Positions 12,988-20,186 of a DNA stretch of 20,186 nucleotides are shown in pieces; position 1 is the first letter of the stretch; each line of letters starts with the position of its first letter. Under the pieces are notes generated by a model. That model saw only the letters and a list, made by a program, of their open reading frames with translations. It had not been told where the DNA came from and did not search any database. Source of the DNA: Pseudomonadota bacterium (GTDB lineage Bacteria; Pseudomonadota; Alphaproteobacteria; Rhizobiales; Xanthobacteraceae); assembly GCA_023451825.1 (NCBI GenBank), contig JAEXYA010000033.1, forward strand, positions 1 through 20,186, written 5' to 3'. Made by a program: the position numbers and the translations under genes.

Positions 12988-14979
12988 ATGTCAAACATCT
13001 CGAAAGCCGTTCGCAAGTCCTCTCGCAAATTCGTACTGCATGTCGGGCTGCGCGTGCAGATTGCACTGCTCGGGCTGCTCAGCGTCGTTGCAATCGGCGC
13101 CATCTGTCTTGCCGGTCTCCACTTCGACGCCCAGGCGCAGGCACAATCCGACCACGCGCTGAAACTGCGCCATGAGGTGGCGAGCCTCGCCACCGGCTAT
13201 CTTGAAGCCGGTCAGGTGGCCAATGCCTTCATGCGCACGCGTGAAGAGAAGAATGTCACGCGGCACGAGGAGATCGTGAACACGCTGCTGGCCGCTCTCG
13301 CCAGCATCGAAAGCGTGATGAAGCAATCGGCTGATGGCGAGGATGCCAAAAGCGACAGCGCCCTGCGTTCGGGGCTGAGCATCTATCGCACGCGCTTCAA
13401 CAATATTGTCTCGATGCAGCGTCAGCTCGGCCTGAAGGAGAGCGACGGCCTGCAGGGGCGGCTGCGGAATGCCGTGCATGAGGCCGAAACGAAGCTTGCC
13501 GCGCATGAGGTGCCGCGTCTCACCAAACTGATGCTGCTGATGCGCCGACATGAGAAGGATTTCATGCTGCGCGGCGGCGACAAATATGGCGAGGACTTTG
13601 ACAAGCGGCAGGAGCAGTTTGCCAAGGCGCTGCCGGAGTCGGGCTTGCCGGAAGCCGTGCAGGCCGAGATCGAGACGGCGATGAAGGCGTATAGCCAGAG
13701 TTTTGGCGGCTATCAGGTGACGCAGAGCCTGCTCAATGACGAGATCGCCGATTTCGCCACCGTGTTCCAGCGCAACCGGCCGGGGCTCGACGAGCTGATC
13801 AAGACCGCGGATGAGCGCTATGACGCGGCGACAGCGCGCGCCGCCGAGGTGCGCCAGATCATGACCTGGGCGATTGCGGGCGCCACGGTGCTGATCGGGC
13901 TGCTGGCTGCGATCTTTGGCCAGCGCATCGCCAATGCCGTGGCAGGCATGACGCGGGCGATGCAGGAACTGGCGAAAGGTGATTTCGCGGTTGTGCTGCC
14001 CGGCCTCGATCGCGGCGACGAGATTGGCGCGATGGCGCGGGCGGTAGAGAACTTCAAAGTCGTCGCGCGCGAAAAGGCCGACGAGGAAACTCGCACCAAA
14101 ATGCGCGAGGTGGCCGAGGCGGCGGAGACGCGACGTGCCGATATGGAGCAGGTCGCCGATCAGTTCGAACGTGAGGTCGGCCGCATCATCGAACTGGTGG
14201 CGGCGGCATCCCATGAATTGGAAGCCGAAGCTGGCTCGATGTCGCAGACTGCGAGCAACGCGCAGGACCTGTCGCTGAAGGTGGCGCAGGCCTCGGAAGA
14301 AACATCGTCCAGCGTGCAGTCGGTGGCCTCTGCCAGTGAGCAGATGGCGGCTTCGGTGGTTGAGATCGGCCGCCAGGTGCAGCAGTCCTCACAGATCGCC
14401 GGCGAAGCGGTGGATCAAGCGCGCATGATGAACGATCGCGTGGCGCTACTGGCGGCAGCAGCTTCAAAAATCGGCGACGTCGTGCAGTTCATCTCGGGCA
14501 TCGCGTCGCAGACCAATCTGCTGGCGCTGAACGCCACCATCGAGGCGGCGCGCGCAGGCGATGCCGGCCGCGGCTTTGCGGTGGTGGCGTCGGAAGTGAA
14601 GGCGCTGGCGGCACAGACATCGAAGGCGACGGACGAAATTTCAAAGCAGATCTTTGACATCCAGTCTGCCACGCAGGACTCCGTTGGCGCCATCGAGGCG
14701 ATTGGCGGCACCATCAACCGGATGTCGGAAATCGCATCTTCGATCGCATCGGCAGTGGAAGAGCAGAGCGCATCGACGCAGGAAATCTCGCGCAATGTTC
14801 AGCACGCGGCGCAGGCGGTGATCGAGGTCAGTGCGAATATCGCGCAGGTCGAACGCAGCGCCAGCGAGACGGGGGCAGCGTCAGGCCATGTGCTGTCGGC
14901 TGCGCAATCGTTGTCGGGAGACAGCACGCGGTTGAAGAACGAAGTTGGTGATTTCCTGCAGCGTGTGCGCGCGGCATAA
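12988..14979 (+). CDS. Methyl-accepting chemotaxis protein with helical bimodular-type sensor
   Basis: A 663-aa chemoreceptor. After a basic cytoplasmic N-terminus, TM1 spans about 23-45, a large all-helical periplasmic sensor about 46-291, TM2 about 292-316, then HAMP (to about 365) and the signalling domain. The sensor includes RRHEKDFMLRGGDKYGEDF (186-204), the sequence I associate with HBM (helical bimodular) ligand domains that bind organic acids. The hairpin tip is FISGIASQTNLLALNATIEA followed by ARAGDAGRGFAVVASEVKALA (501-541). There is no C-terminal CheR-binding pentapeptide. The start is uncertain: no good ribosome site precedes ATG 12988, and a TTG at 12931 is in frame. No other che gene is in the window, so it must feed a distant pathway. 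The adjacent dehydrogenase is convergent, not linked. Confidence 0.9.
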   Translation: MSNISKAVRKSSRKFVLHVGLRVQIALLGLLSVVAIGAICLAGLHFDAQAQAQSDHALKLRHEVASLATGYLEAGQVANAFMRTREEKNVTRHEEIVNTLLAALASIESVMKQSADGEDAKSDSALRSGLSIYRTRFNNIVSMQRQLGLKESDGLQGRLRNAVHEAETKLAAHEVPRLTKLMLLMRRHEKDFMLRGGDKYGEDFDKRQEQFAKALPESGLPEAVQAEIETAMKAYSQSFGGYQVTQSLLNDEIADFATVFQRNRPGLDELIKTADERYDAATARAAEVRQIMTWAIAGATVLIGLLAAIFGQRIANAVAGMTRAMQELAKGDFAVVLPGLDRGDEIGAMARAVENFKVVAREKADEETRTKMREVAEAAETRRADMEQVADQFEREVGRIIELVAAASHELEAEAGSMSQTASNAQDLSLKVAQASEETSSSVQSVASASEQMAASVVEIGRQVQQSSQIAGEAVDQARMMNDRVALLAAAASKIGDVVQFISGIASQTNLLALNATIEAARAGDAGRGFAVVASEVKALAAQTSKATDEISKQIFDIQSATQDSVGAIEAIGGTINRMSEIASSIASAVEEQSASTQEISRNVQHAAQAVIEVSANIAQVERSASETGAASGHVLSAAQSLSGDSTRLKNEVGDFLQRVRAA

Positions 14980-14997
14980 CGCGTTTCACTTGTCGGC

Positions 14998-15107
14998 GCC
15001 CGGCCGTGCGCGCAATTGCGCGCTAGGACCGGGCGATCCAGTAGACACCGACATTCGAGAGGACTGCTAACCACAGCGACTACTGGATCACCCACTTTCG
15101 CGGGTGA
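14998..15107. repeat. Composite palindromic repeat, family B, between converging genes
   Basis: GATCCAGTAG (15035-15044) and CTACTGGATC (15080-15089) are exact inverted copies, extended by GGG/CCC with one mismatch. To the right TCACCC and GGGTGA form a 6-bp hairpin (15088-15107), and to the left a perfect 16-bp palindrome GCGCGCAATTGCGCGC (15008-15023) is enclosed by GCCCGG/CCGGGC. The block begins 19 bases after the chemoreceptor stop and lies 29 bases past the stop of the opposite dehydrogenase gene. Confidence 0.8.
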
Positions 15108-15135
15108 TGACAGTTTGAGTATGAGGCAGGCGCGC

Positions 15136-16437
15136 TTACTCCCCCGTCACGCGCCAGATCACGTCGCCGACGTCATCCGCCACCAGCAGCGAATTGTCCG
15201 GGCCGATGCTGACGCCGACCGGGCGGCCGTAAGAGACCTTCTCGTCCGGCGCCAGAAAGCCCGAGAGAATGTCGCGCGGTGGCCCCGATGGCCGACCGTT
15301 CTCGAATGGAATGAACACCACCGCATAGCCGCTCAGCTTGCTGCGATTCCACGAGCCGTGCTGACCGATCACCATGCCGTCGCCGAAGCCGGGCAGCGTG
15401 CCGGCTGGAAGCCAGCACAGGCCGAGCGAGGCGGTGTGGCCGCCCAGCGCATAATCGGGCTTGATCGCGGTGGCGACGAGCGCCGGATCCTGCGGCACGC
15501 GGTCATCCACGGTCTGGCCCCAATAGCAATAGGGCCAGCCATAAAAGCCGCCATCCTTCACCGAGGTGAGATAGTCCGGCGGCGTCTCGTCGCCGATGCC
15601 GTCGCGTTCATTGACCACAGTCCAAAGCGCCCTGGTGGTCGGCTCGAAAGCGAGGCCGACAGGATTGCGCAGTCCGGCGCCGAAGATGCGATAGTCGCCA
15701 CTGGCGATATCAAGCTCATAGACGGCGGCGCGGCCCTTCTCGACCTCCATGCCGCCCTCGGCGATATTGGAGAGCGAGCCGACGCCGATATAGAGTTTTG
15801 TGCCATCCGGGCTCGGCAAGATGCTGCGGGTCCAGTGCCCGCCGGTGCCGAATGTCGTCAGCTTCTTGCCCTGCGCGGTGATGCTGTCGGCGCCATGCAC
15901 ATAGGGGAATGCGACGACGCCATCGACATTGCCGACATAGAAGGTGTCGCCGACCAGCGTCATGCCGAAGGGCTGGTTCAGATTCTCCATGAATGGCTGC
16001 TGGACCTCGGCAACGCCGTCGCCGTCCTTGTCGCGCAGCAGCGTGATGCGGTTGGCGCTTTCGCCCAGCGCCTTGGCGCGGCGCATGGTGGCCTGCATCG
16101 CATAGCTGAACAGGCTGCCGATCCGCGTCGCCACCTGCGAAGCTTCAGCAATCAGCACGTCGCCATTGGGCAGCACATGGATCCAGCGCGGATGATCGAG
16201 GCCGGTGGCAAAGGCATTGACCTTGAGGCCAGGGGCCACCGTCGGTTTCTGGCCGGCATCCCAGCCGCGGGCGGTCGGCATCTTGAGGGTGGGGATCGCG
16301 CCTTGCGGTTTTGCTTCCGGGATAGCGGGCGCGCTGCCCCAGGCGGGTGTCGGCGTTTCGCTCTGGCCGCGGCGCCACAACACAGCACCCGCGCCGATCA
16401 GCGCGACAATGCGCGCGAAAGTGGTTGTAAAACTCAT
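15136..16437 (-). CDS. PQQ-type sugar/sorbosone dehydrogenase-like protein
   Basis: A 433-aa protein with a hydrophobic N-terminal helix (about 5-21, then WRR), so probably exported or membrane-anchored. Features of the soluble glucose/sorbosone dehydrogenase beta-propeller family include LDHPRWIHVLPNGDVLIAEA (80-99), DKDGDG (136-141), GAGLRNPVGLAFEP, DGGFYGWPYCYWGQ, HTASLGLCWLP, HGSWNRS and the late GRPVGVSIGPDNSLLVADD blade. These enzymes use PQQ to oxidise aldoses or aldehydes in the periplasm; sequence does not reveal the substrate, and whether PQQ is bound is untested. GGGGGA lies before the ATG. It stands alone on the minus strand, convergent with the chemoreceptor gene. Confidence 0.9.
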   Translation of the reverse strand: MSFTTTFARIVALIGAGAVLWRRGQSETPTPAWGSAPAIPEAKPQGAIPTLKMPTARGWDAGQKPTVAPGLKVNAFATGLDHPRWIHVLPNGDVLIAEASQVATRIGSLFSYAMQATMRRAKALGESANRITLLRDKDGDGVAEVQQPFMENLNQPFGMTLVGDTFYVGNVDGVVAFPYVHGADSITAQGKKLTTFGTGGHWTRSILPSPDGTKLYIGVGSLSNIAEGGMEVEKGRAAVYELDIASGDYRIFGAGLRNPVGLAFEPTTRALWTVVNERDGIGDETPPDYLTSVKDGGFYGWPYCYWGQTVDDRVPQDPALVATAIKPDYALGGHTASLGLCWLPAGTLPGFGDGMVIGQHGSWNRSKLSGYAVVFIPFENGRPSGPPRDILSGFLAPDEKVSYGRPVGVSIGPDNSLLVADDVGDVIWRVTGE

Positions 16438-16552
16438 CTCAGTCCCCCGGGAGGATCGGGCCGAAGCGGCCGATGACGGGGGAGGTTATAGAGCAATTTC
16501 GAGATGCGGGGATGTCATGACACCCGTGCGTCGATGTCACGTGTGGCCACCC

Positions 16553-16666
16553 TTCGAGACGCGCGCCAAACGGCGCGCTCCTCAGGGTGAGGGAAGAGTG
16601 TGGGGTGGCAGCCGCATTACTCAGTCTCTCATGGTGAGGAGCGCGCCCCTCGGCGCGCGTCTCGAA
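16553..16666. repeat. Long palindromic repeat pair, family C
   Basis: Two 32-bp arms, 16553-16584 and 16635-16666, are inverted copies with 29 of 32 positions identical, separated by 50 bases. Each arm also contains its own GCGCGCC/GGCGCGC-type hairpin. The element lies between two same-strand genes, 19 bases after the stop of the solute-binding protein gene. Confidence 0.88.
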
Positions 16667-16685
16667 CCATGAGCTGTGAAGCACA

Positions 16686-17654
16686 TCAATCCGCAAATTG
16701 CCCGCTCGCTTTGATGATCGGCGCCCAGCGATCGACTTCGCTGTCGAGTTGCTTCTTCAACGCCGCCGGGGTGGCCTGATCCTGCGGCACCGGATCGGTG
16801 TTGATGTCGTTGAAGCGCTTGATCAGTTCCGGATCGCGCAACGATTCCTGCAACGTCTTGGCCAGCTTCTGCACGATGTCATCCGGCGTGCCCTTCGGCG
16901 CATAGATGCCGTGCCATGCACCGGCTTCAAATCCCTTGAGGCCGGCTTCATCCGCCGTTGGCAGGTCCGGCATCGACGACAGGCGTGCCTTGGTGGTGAT
17001 GGCATAGGCCTTCACCAGCTTTGCGTTGATCGGGCCTGTGGTGTTGGTGGTCTGGTCACAGGTGAGGTCGATCTGCCCGGCGATGAGGTCGTTCATGACC
17101 GGGCCGTTGCCCTTGTAGGGCACCGCGAGGATCTGCTTGTCGATGGCGTTCATGAACATCAACCCGCAAAGCTGCGAGGCCGCGCCGAGGCCGGCGTTTC
17201 CGAACGTCATCTTGTCGCCGTTGGCCTTGATATAGGTGATCAGCTCCGCAAGATTGTTCGGCGGCAGGCCGGGCTTTGCGATGATGGTCATCGGCGCATT
17301 GGTGACGAGGCCGATCGGCGCAAACGCCGTCTTGGTGTCGTAAGGCAGCTTGCGATACAGCGTGGCTGCGGTGGAAATGCCGATGTGATGGATCAGGATC
17401 GTGTATCCATCCGGCTCCGAGCGCGCGGCACGCGTGGCGGCGATGGTGCCGCCGGCGCCGGTGGCGTTTTCGATGATGATCGTCTGGCCGAGAATCTTCG
17501 ACATCGTCGCCGCGGTGACGCGTGCGACGGTGTCGGTGGCGCCGCCGGCGGCGAATGGCACCAGCATGGTGATCGGCTTGTTCGGATAGCCCTGCGCAAA
17601 GGCGGTGGTGCTCGCAAGCGTGAGCGCGAATGCAAATGTGGCGGTGGTTTTCAT
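16686..17654 (-). CDS. TctC/Bug family tripartite tricarboxylate transporter solute-binding protein
   Basis: A 322-aa periplasmic binding protein. The signal peptide MKTTATFAFALTLASTTAFA precedes the mature start QGYPNKPITMLVPFAAGGATD, the invariant N-terminal motif of the Bug/TctC family. A typical two-lobed body follows, ending near residue 322, the normal length. Family members capture carboxylates such as citrate, malate, tartrate, nicotinate or phthalate for TctAB transporters. Of two adjacent ATGs (17657, 17654) the second is 5 bases from GGAGG and is preferred. It lies 74 bases downstream of the dehydrogenase gene on the same strand, which suggests that the ligand is that enzyme's substrate. 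No TctA or TctB gene is in the window. Confidence 0.93.
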   Translation of the reverse strand: MKTTATFAFALTLASTTAFAQGYPNKPITMLVPFAAGGATDTVARVTAATMSKILGQTIIIENATGAGGTIAATRAARSEPDGYTILIHHIGISTAATLYRKLPYDTKTAFAPIGLVTNAPMTIIAKPGLPPNNLAELITYIKANGDKMTFGNAGLGAASQLCGLMFMNAIDKQILAVPYKGNGPVMNDLIAGQIDLTCDQTTNTTGPINAKLVKAYAITTKARLSSMPDLPTADEAGLKGFEAGAWHGIYAPKGTPDDIVQKLAKTLQESLRDPELIKRFNDINTDPVPQDQATPAALKKQLDSEVDRWAPIIKASGQFAD

Positions 17655-17728
17655 CATATCCTCCCGGAATATTGGTTTTGTTTTATTGAAGACGATCGCC
17701 CCGGTGAGGCCAGGGCGATCGGATTGCG

Positions 17729-18802
17729 TCAAACGTTCGAACTGTGGATTGCGTCCACCACAGCGTCTGTCACTTCTTTGGTCGTCGCCTTGCCGCCGAC
17801 ATCCGGCGTGATGATGCCGGCTTCGCACACCTTCTCCACGGCGCGCATGAGGCGTGCTGCCGCATCGGGCTCACCGAGATGCTCGAGCATCTGCGCGGCC
17901 GTCCAGAAGCTGGCCACGGGATTGGCGATGCCCTTGCCGGTGATGTCGAAGGCCGAGCCGTGGATCGGCTCGAACATCGACGGGAAGCGACGCTCCGGAT
18001 CGATATTCGCGGTGGGGGCGACGCCGAGGCTGCCGGCCAGCGCCCCCGCGAGATCGGAGAGAATGTCGGCATGGAGATTGGTCGCGACGATGGTGTCGAG
18101 ACTTTGGGGCTTCAGCGTCATGCGCACGGTCATCGCATCCACCAGCATCTTGTCCCAGGTCACATCCGGAAAGTCTTTTGAAACTTCCTCCGCGATCTCG
18201 TCCCACATCACCATGCCATGGCGTTGCGCGTTCGACTTGGTGACGACGGTCAGCAGCTTTCGCGGACGCGATTGCGCGAGCTTGAACGCGTAGCGCATGA
18301 TGCGCTGGACACCGACGCGGGTGAAGATCGCGACCTCGGTGCCGACTTCCTCGGGCAATCCGCGGTGCACGCGGCCGCCGCAACCGGCATATTCGCCTTC
18401 GGAATTTTCGCGCACGATCACCCAGTCGAGATCGCCGGCCTCGACACCTCGCAGCGGCGAGGTGATGCCGGGCAGGATCTTGGTCGGGCGCACATTGGCG
18501 TATTGGTCAAAGCCCTGGCAGATCGGCAGGCGCAGCCCCCATAGCGTGATATGGTCGGGCACGTCGGGCGCACCGACCGCGCCAAAATAGATCGCGTCGA
18601 ATTTCTTGAGCTGCGCCGGGCCATCGGCAGGCATCATCACGCCGTGCTTGCGATAATAGTCCGAGCCCCAGTCGAAGGTGGTGACGTTGAAGGCGATGTC
18701 GCCGATGCGCTTCTGCAGGGCTTCCAGCACGCGGGTGCCGGAGGCGATGACTTCGGGGCCAATGCCGTCGGCCGGAATGGCGGCGATGGAATATTCACGC
18801 AT
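17729..18802 (-). CDS. Tartrate/D-malate-type dehydrogenase (isocitrate/isopropylmalate dehydrogenase family)
   Basis: A 357-aa NAD-dependent decarboxylating beta-hydroxyacid dehydrogenase. IPADGIGPEVIASG (9-22) is the family start, RENSEGEYAG (131-140) holds the substrate-binding Arg and Ser region, and Lys189, Asp222, Asp246 and Asp250 (VDAM, HADILSDLAG) are the catalytic and metal residues. FEPIHGSAFDITGKGIANP (278-296) carries the NAD-type Asp. The sequence and length best fit tartrate dehydrogenase/decarboxylase or D-malate dehydrogenase (ttuC/dmlA type) rather than LeuB. It would convert tartrate or D-malate to oxo-acids or glycerate/pyruvate. No strong ribosome site precedes the ATG at 18802. 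It lies upstream of a TctC-type binding protein and divergent from a LysR gene that likely controls both. Confidence 0.9.
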   Translation of the reverse strand: MREYSIAAIPADGIGPEVIASGTRVLEALQKRIGDIAFNVTTFDWGSDYYRKHGVMMPADGPAQLKKFDAIYFGAVGAPDVPDHITLWGLRLPICQGFDQYANVRPTKILPGITSPLRGVEAGDLDWVIVRENSEGEYAGCGGRVHRGLPEEVGTEVAIFTRVGVQRIMRYAFKLAQSRPRKLLTVVTKSNAQRHGMVMWDEIAEEVSKDFPDVTWDKMLVDAMTVRMTLKPQSLDTIVATNLHADILSDLAGALAGSLGVAPTANIDPERRFPSMFEPIHGSAFDITGKGIANPVASFWTAAQMLEHLGEPDAAARLMRAVEKVCEAGIITPDVGGKATTKEVTDAVVDAIHSSNV

Positions 18803-18874
18803 GGAGAGGTCTCTGCTGGTGGAACATGGATGGTCCACCCTGCAGCCGCGCGTGACTGGGCTCAATCGCACTGG

Positions 18875-18897
18875 ATTATATAAATAAATGATATAAT
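18875..18897. promoter_or_regulatory. LysR-type operator overlapping divergent promoters
   Basis: ATTATAT (18875-18881) and ATATAAT (18891-18897) are exact 7-bp inverted arms with a 9-base spacer, and include the T-N11-A pattern of LysR boxes. Each arm holds a perfect TATAAT -10 hexamer: 18892-18897 on the plus strand for the LysR gene and 18880-18875 on the minus strand for the dehydrogenase gene. No good -35 hexamers are seen, which agrees with dependence on an activator. Confidence 0.65.
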
Positions 18898-18907
18898 AGT
18901 CCGCGCC

Positions 18908-19813
18908 ATGGACCTGCACCAGCTCCGCTGCTTCATCACCGCCGCTGACGAGTTGCATTTCGGCCGCGCGGCGCAGCGGCTGGAGATGATGCCGTCGGCA
19001 CTGGGGCGCAATATCCGCCTGCTCGAGGACGATCTCGGCACGCGGCTGCTGACGCGCACCACACGCAGCGTTGCGCTGACCGAGGATGGCACGGCGTTTC
19101 TCAAGCAGGCGCGCGATCTGCTGGATCGCGCTGACGAACTGGCAACGTCATTCCGCGAGCGCGTCCGCGCCCGTGCATCGACGATCCGCATCGGCGCGAT
19201 CGACAGCGCGGCTGCAGGCCTGTTGCCGGCATTGCTGCATGATCTGCGCGCGTGCCATCCCGAGGTCACGGTGAAGCTGGTGGAAGACAAGACCATCCGC
19301 CTGTTGCCGCGGCTGCTGTCCGGCCGGCTCGATCTTGCTTTCGTGCGGCCGCCGGCGAGCGCCGACAAGCGCATCGATTTCATGCCGCTGTTTCACGAGA
19401 CTGCTGTGGTGGCGATGGCGGAGCGGCACCCGCTCGCCTCTCGTAAGCGGCTCACCATTGCCAATATCGCCGACGAGCCATTGATCGTCCCGGAGCGTCG
19501 TTCGCGTCCACACAGCCATGATCTGACGATGAAGCTGTTCGCCGAAGCGGGGCTCGATGCGAATGTGGTGCAGATCGCCGATGAGAAGCAGACCATCGTC
19601 AATCTCGTCGCCGCCGAGATCGGCGTGGCGATCGTGCCGCGCTGGACACAGCGGATGGCGGCGCGGGGCGTCTGTTATGTGCCGCTAAAGGTGTCCGGGG
19701 TGAACCGACTGCCGCTTGCTGCTGCCTGGATCCGCGGCACGCGCGATCCCATGCGCGATGATGTGCTGGCGATGCTGCAGGGCAATCTGGAGCGGTACAG
19801 GAAAGAGGCGTGA
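18908..19813 (+). CDS. LysR-family transcriptional regulator
   Basis: A 301-aa protein of normal LysR length. The N-terminal winged helix-turn-helix is at about residues 1-60 (MDLHQLRCFITAADELHFGRAAQRLEM and LEDDLGTRLLTRTTRSVALTEDG), followed by a linker helix and the two-lobed effector domain (RIGAIDSAAAGLLPALL onward, with LPRLLSGRLDLAFVRPP and IAAEIGVAIVP-type strands). It is transcribed divergently from the tartrate/D-malate-type dehydrogenase gene, the classic layout for control of the adjacent catabolic unit, with the hydroxy acid as likely inducer. No ribosome site precedes the ATG, and a perfect TATAAT ends only 10 bases before it, so the message may be almost leaderless. A repeat begins 6 bases after the stop. 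Confidence 0.93.
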   Translation: MDLHQLRCFITAADELHFGRAAQRLEMMPSALGRNIRLLEDDLGTRLLTRTTRSVALTEDGTAFLKQARDLLDRADELATSFRERVRARASTIRIGAIDSAAAGLLPALLHDLRACHPEVTVKLVEDKTIRLLPRLLSGRLDLAFVRPPASADKRIDFMPLFHETAVVAMAERHPLASRKRLTIANIADEPLIVPERRSRPHSHDLTMKLFAEAGLDANVVQIADEKQTIVNLVAAEIGVAIVPRWTQRMAARGVCYVPLKVSGVNRLPLAAAWIRGTRDPMRDDVLAMLQGNLERYRKEA

Positions 19814-19818
19814 GGTTT

Positions 19819-19908
19819 GTAGCCTGCATGGAGCGAAGCGTAATGCAGGGACCGGCGAGCATGTTGACGCGCCGGTCCCCGGATTGCGCTGCGCTCCGTC
19901 CGGGCTAC
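19819..19908. repeat. Composite palindromic repeat, family D
   Basis: GTAGCC at 19819 and GGCTAC ending at 19908 begin imperfect outer arms of about 30 bases, with an exact inner pair GGGACCGGCG (19848-19857) and its complement (19870-19879). It begins 6 bases after the LysR stop. Confidence 0.82.
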
Positions 19909-19977
19909 GCGCTCGAGTTCCATGGCTGGCATGACCCCATCCGCGATGCTATCTAGCACTGCATGGGCTCATTCATG

Positions 19978-20157
19978 TCGACCTTCATCCTTCCGATCTC
20001 GCTCGGTGCCGTGGCGGTGGTATTGCTGCTCGGCCTGTTCAACATGATGCGTGGCGGATCGCCGAACCGCTCGCAGCAATTGATGCGCTGGCGTGTAATC
20101 CTGCAATTCGTCGCCATCGCGCTGACCATGGCGACGCTGTTCGTATTGGGGCGATAG
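19978..20157 (+). CDS. Small two-helix membrane protein, HIG1/twin-transmembrane type
   Basis: A 59-aa protein with two membrane helices (about residues 5-23 and 40-57) joined by a short basic loop (MMRGGSPNRSQQLMRWRVILQ). The arrangement and the LMRWRVILQFVAIAL segment resemble the alphaproteobacterial small proteins related to the HIG1 domain, which in mitochondria associates with cytochrome oxidase. That role is not proven here. An alternative ATG at 19963 would add five residues; neither start has a clear ribosome site, and the second is chosen because related proteins usually start at MS followed directly by the first helix. A further repeat starts just after the stop. Confidence 0.75.
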   Translation, partial: STFILPISLGAVAVVLLLGLFNMMRGGSPNRSQQLMRWRVILQFVAIALTMATLFVLGR

Positions 20158-20159
20158 AC

Positions 20160-20186
20160 CGTAGGGTGGGCAAAGCGCAGCGTGCC
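20160..20186. repeat. Left part of another palindromic repeat, family E, cut by window edge
   Basis: CGTAGGGTGGGCAAAGCG continuing to GTGCC at the edge has the form of a further repeat unit similar in design to family A but with a different core. It starts 3 bases after the stop of the small membrane protein gene. Its second arm would lie outside the window. Confidence 0.5.

Noticed and set aside
15016..16476. 486-codon plus-strand frame opposite the sorbosone dehydrogenase-like gene
   Set aside because: Starts within a palindromic repeat and mirrors the real gene; low-complexity His/Arg/Ala composition.
16698..18293. 531-codon plus-strand frame across the solute-binding protein and dehydrogenase genes
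   Set aside because: Spans two well-supported minus-strand genes and their spacer; it has no family resemblance.

Overview
The window looks like chromosomal DNA of a high-GC alphaproteobacterium, most likely of the Bradyrhizobium/Rhodopseudomonas/Afipia group (Nitrobacteraceae). This is inferred from the protein families (DUF3775, DUF2171, an MxKDx-repeat protein, the low-affinity iron permease family), from two exact matches to the alphaproteobacterial EcfG stress promoter, from the initiator tRNA sequence, and from several families of palindromic intergenic repeats. I see no prophage, insertion sequence, CRISPR array or restriction system. Most genes are ordinary chromosomal genes, and no stretch over 300 bases lacks one.

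Layout. Bases 1-4020: mainly minus-strand catabolic genes, namely a glutathione S-transferase cut by the left edge, a fumarylacetoacetate hydrolase (FAH) family protein, an MBL-fold hydrolase and an atypical short-chain dehydrogenase (SDR), with a DUF3775 gene on the plus strand. Bases 4112-5924: a DUF2975 membrane protein coupled to a small XRE regulator, a small exported two-cysteine protein and a CvpA-family membrane protein. Bases 6038-7178: a canonical SDR, then an initiator tRNA with its own terminator. Bases 7215-9861: a cluster of small proteins (PPC domain, two unknowns, MxKDx-repeat, iron permease family, DUF2171, a 70-aa unknown and a 42-aa membrane peptide). Two of these genes have perfect GGAAC-N16-CGTT promoters and a third has a weaker one at the same distance from its start, so this looks like part of the EcfG general stress regulon.

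Bases 9958-12700: an acyl-CoA dehydrogenase and a divergent amidase. Bases 12988-16437: a chemoreceptor with a large helical sensor domain, convergent with a PQQ-type/sorbosone dehydrogenase-like protein. Bases 16686-19813: a TctC/Bug solute-binding protein, a tartrate/D-malate-type dehydrogenase and a divergent LysR regulator. This last group is a plausible hydroxy-dicarboxylate uptake and oxidation unit controlled through an AT-rich palindrome in the 105-bp divergent intergenic region. A small two-helix membrane protein closes the window.

The most unusual features are: the stress-promoter cluster; an initiator tRNA whose anticodon stem has A-U instead of the first of the usual three G-C pairs; an SDR without the Tyr-x-x-x-Lys catalytic pair; a LysR gene predicted to be almost leaderless; and at least five families of palindromic repeats, mostly head-to-head pairs placed just after stop codons.
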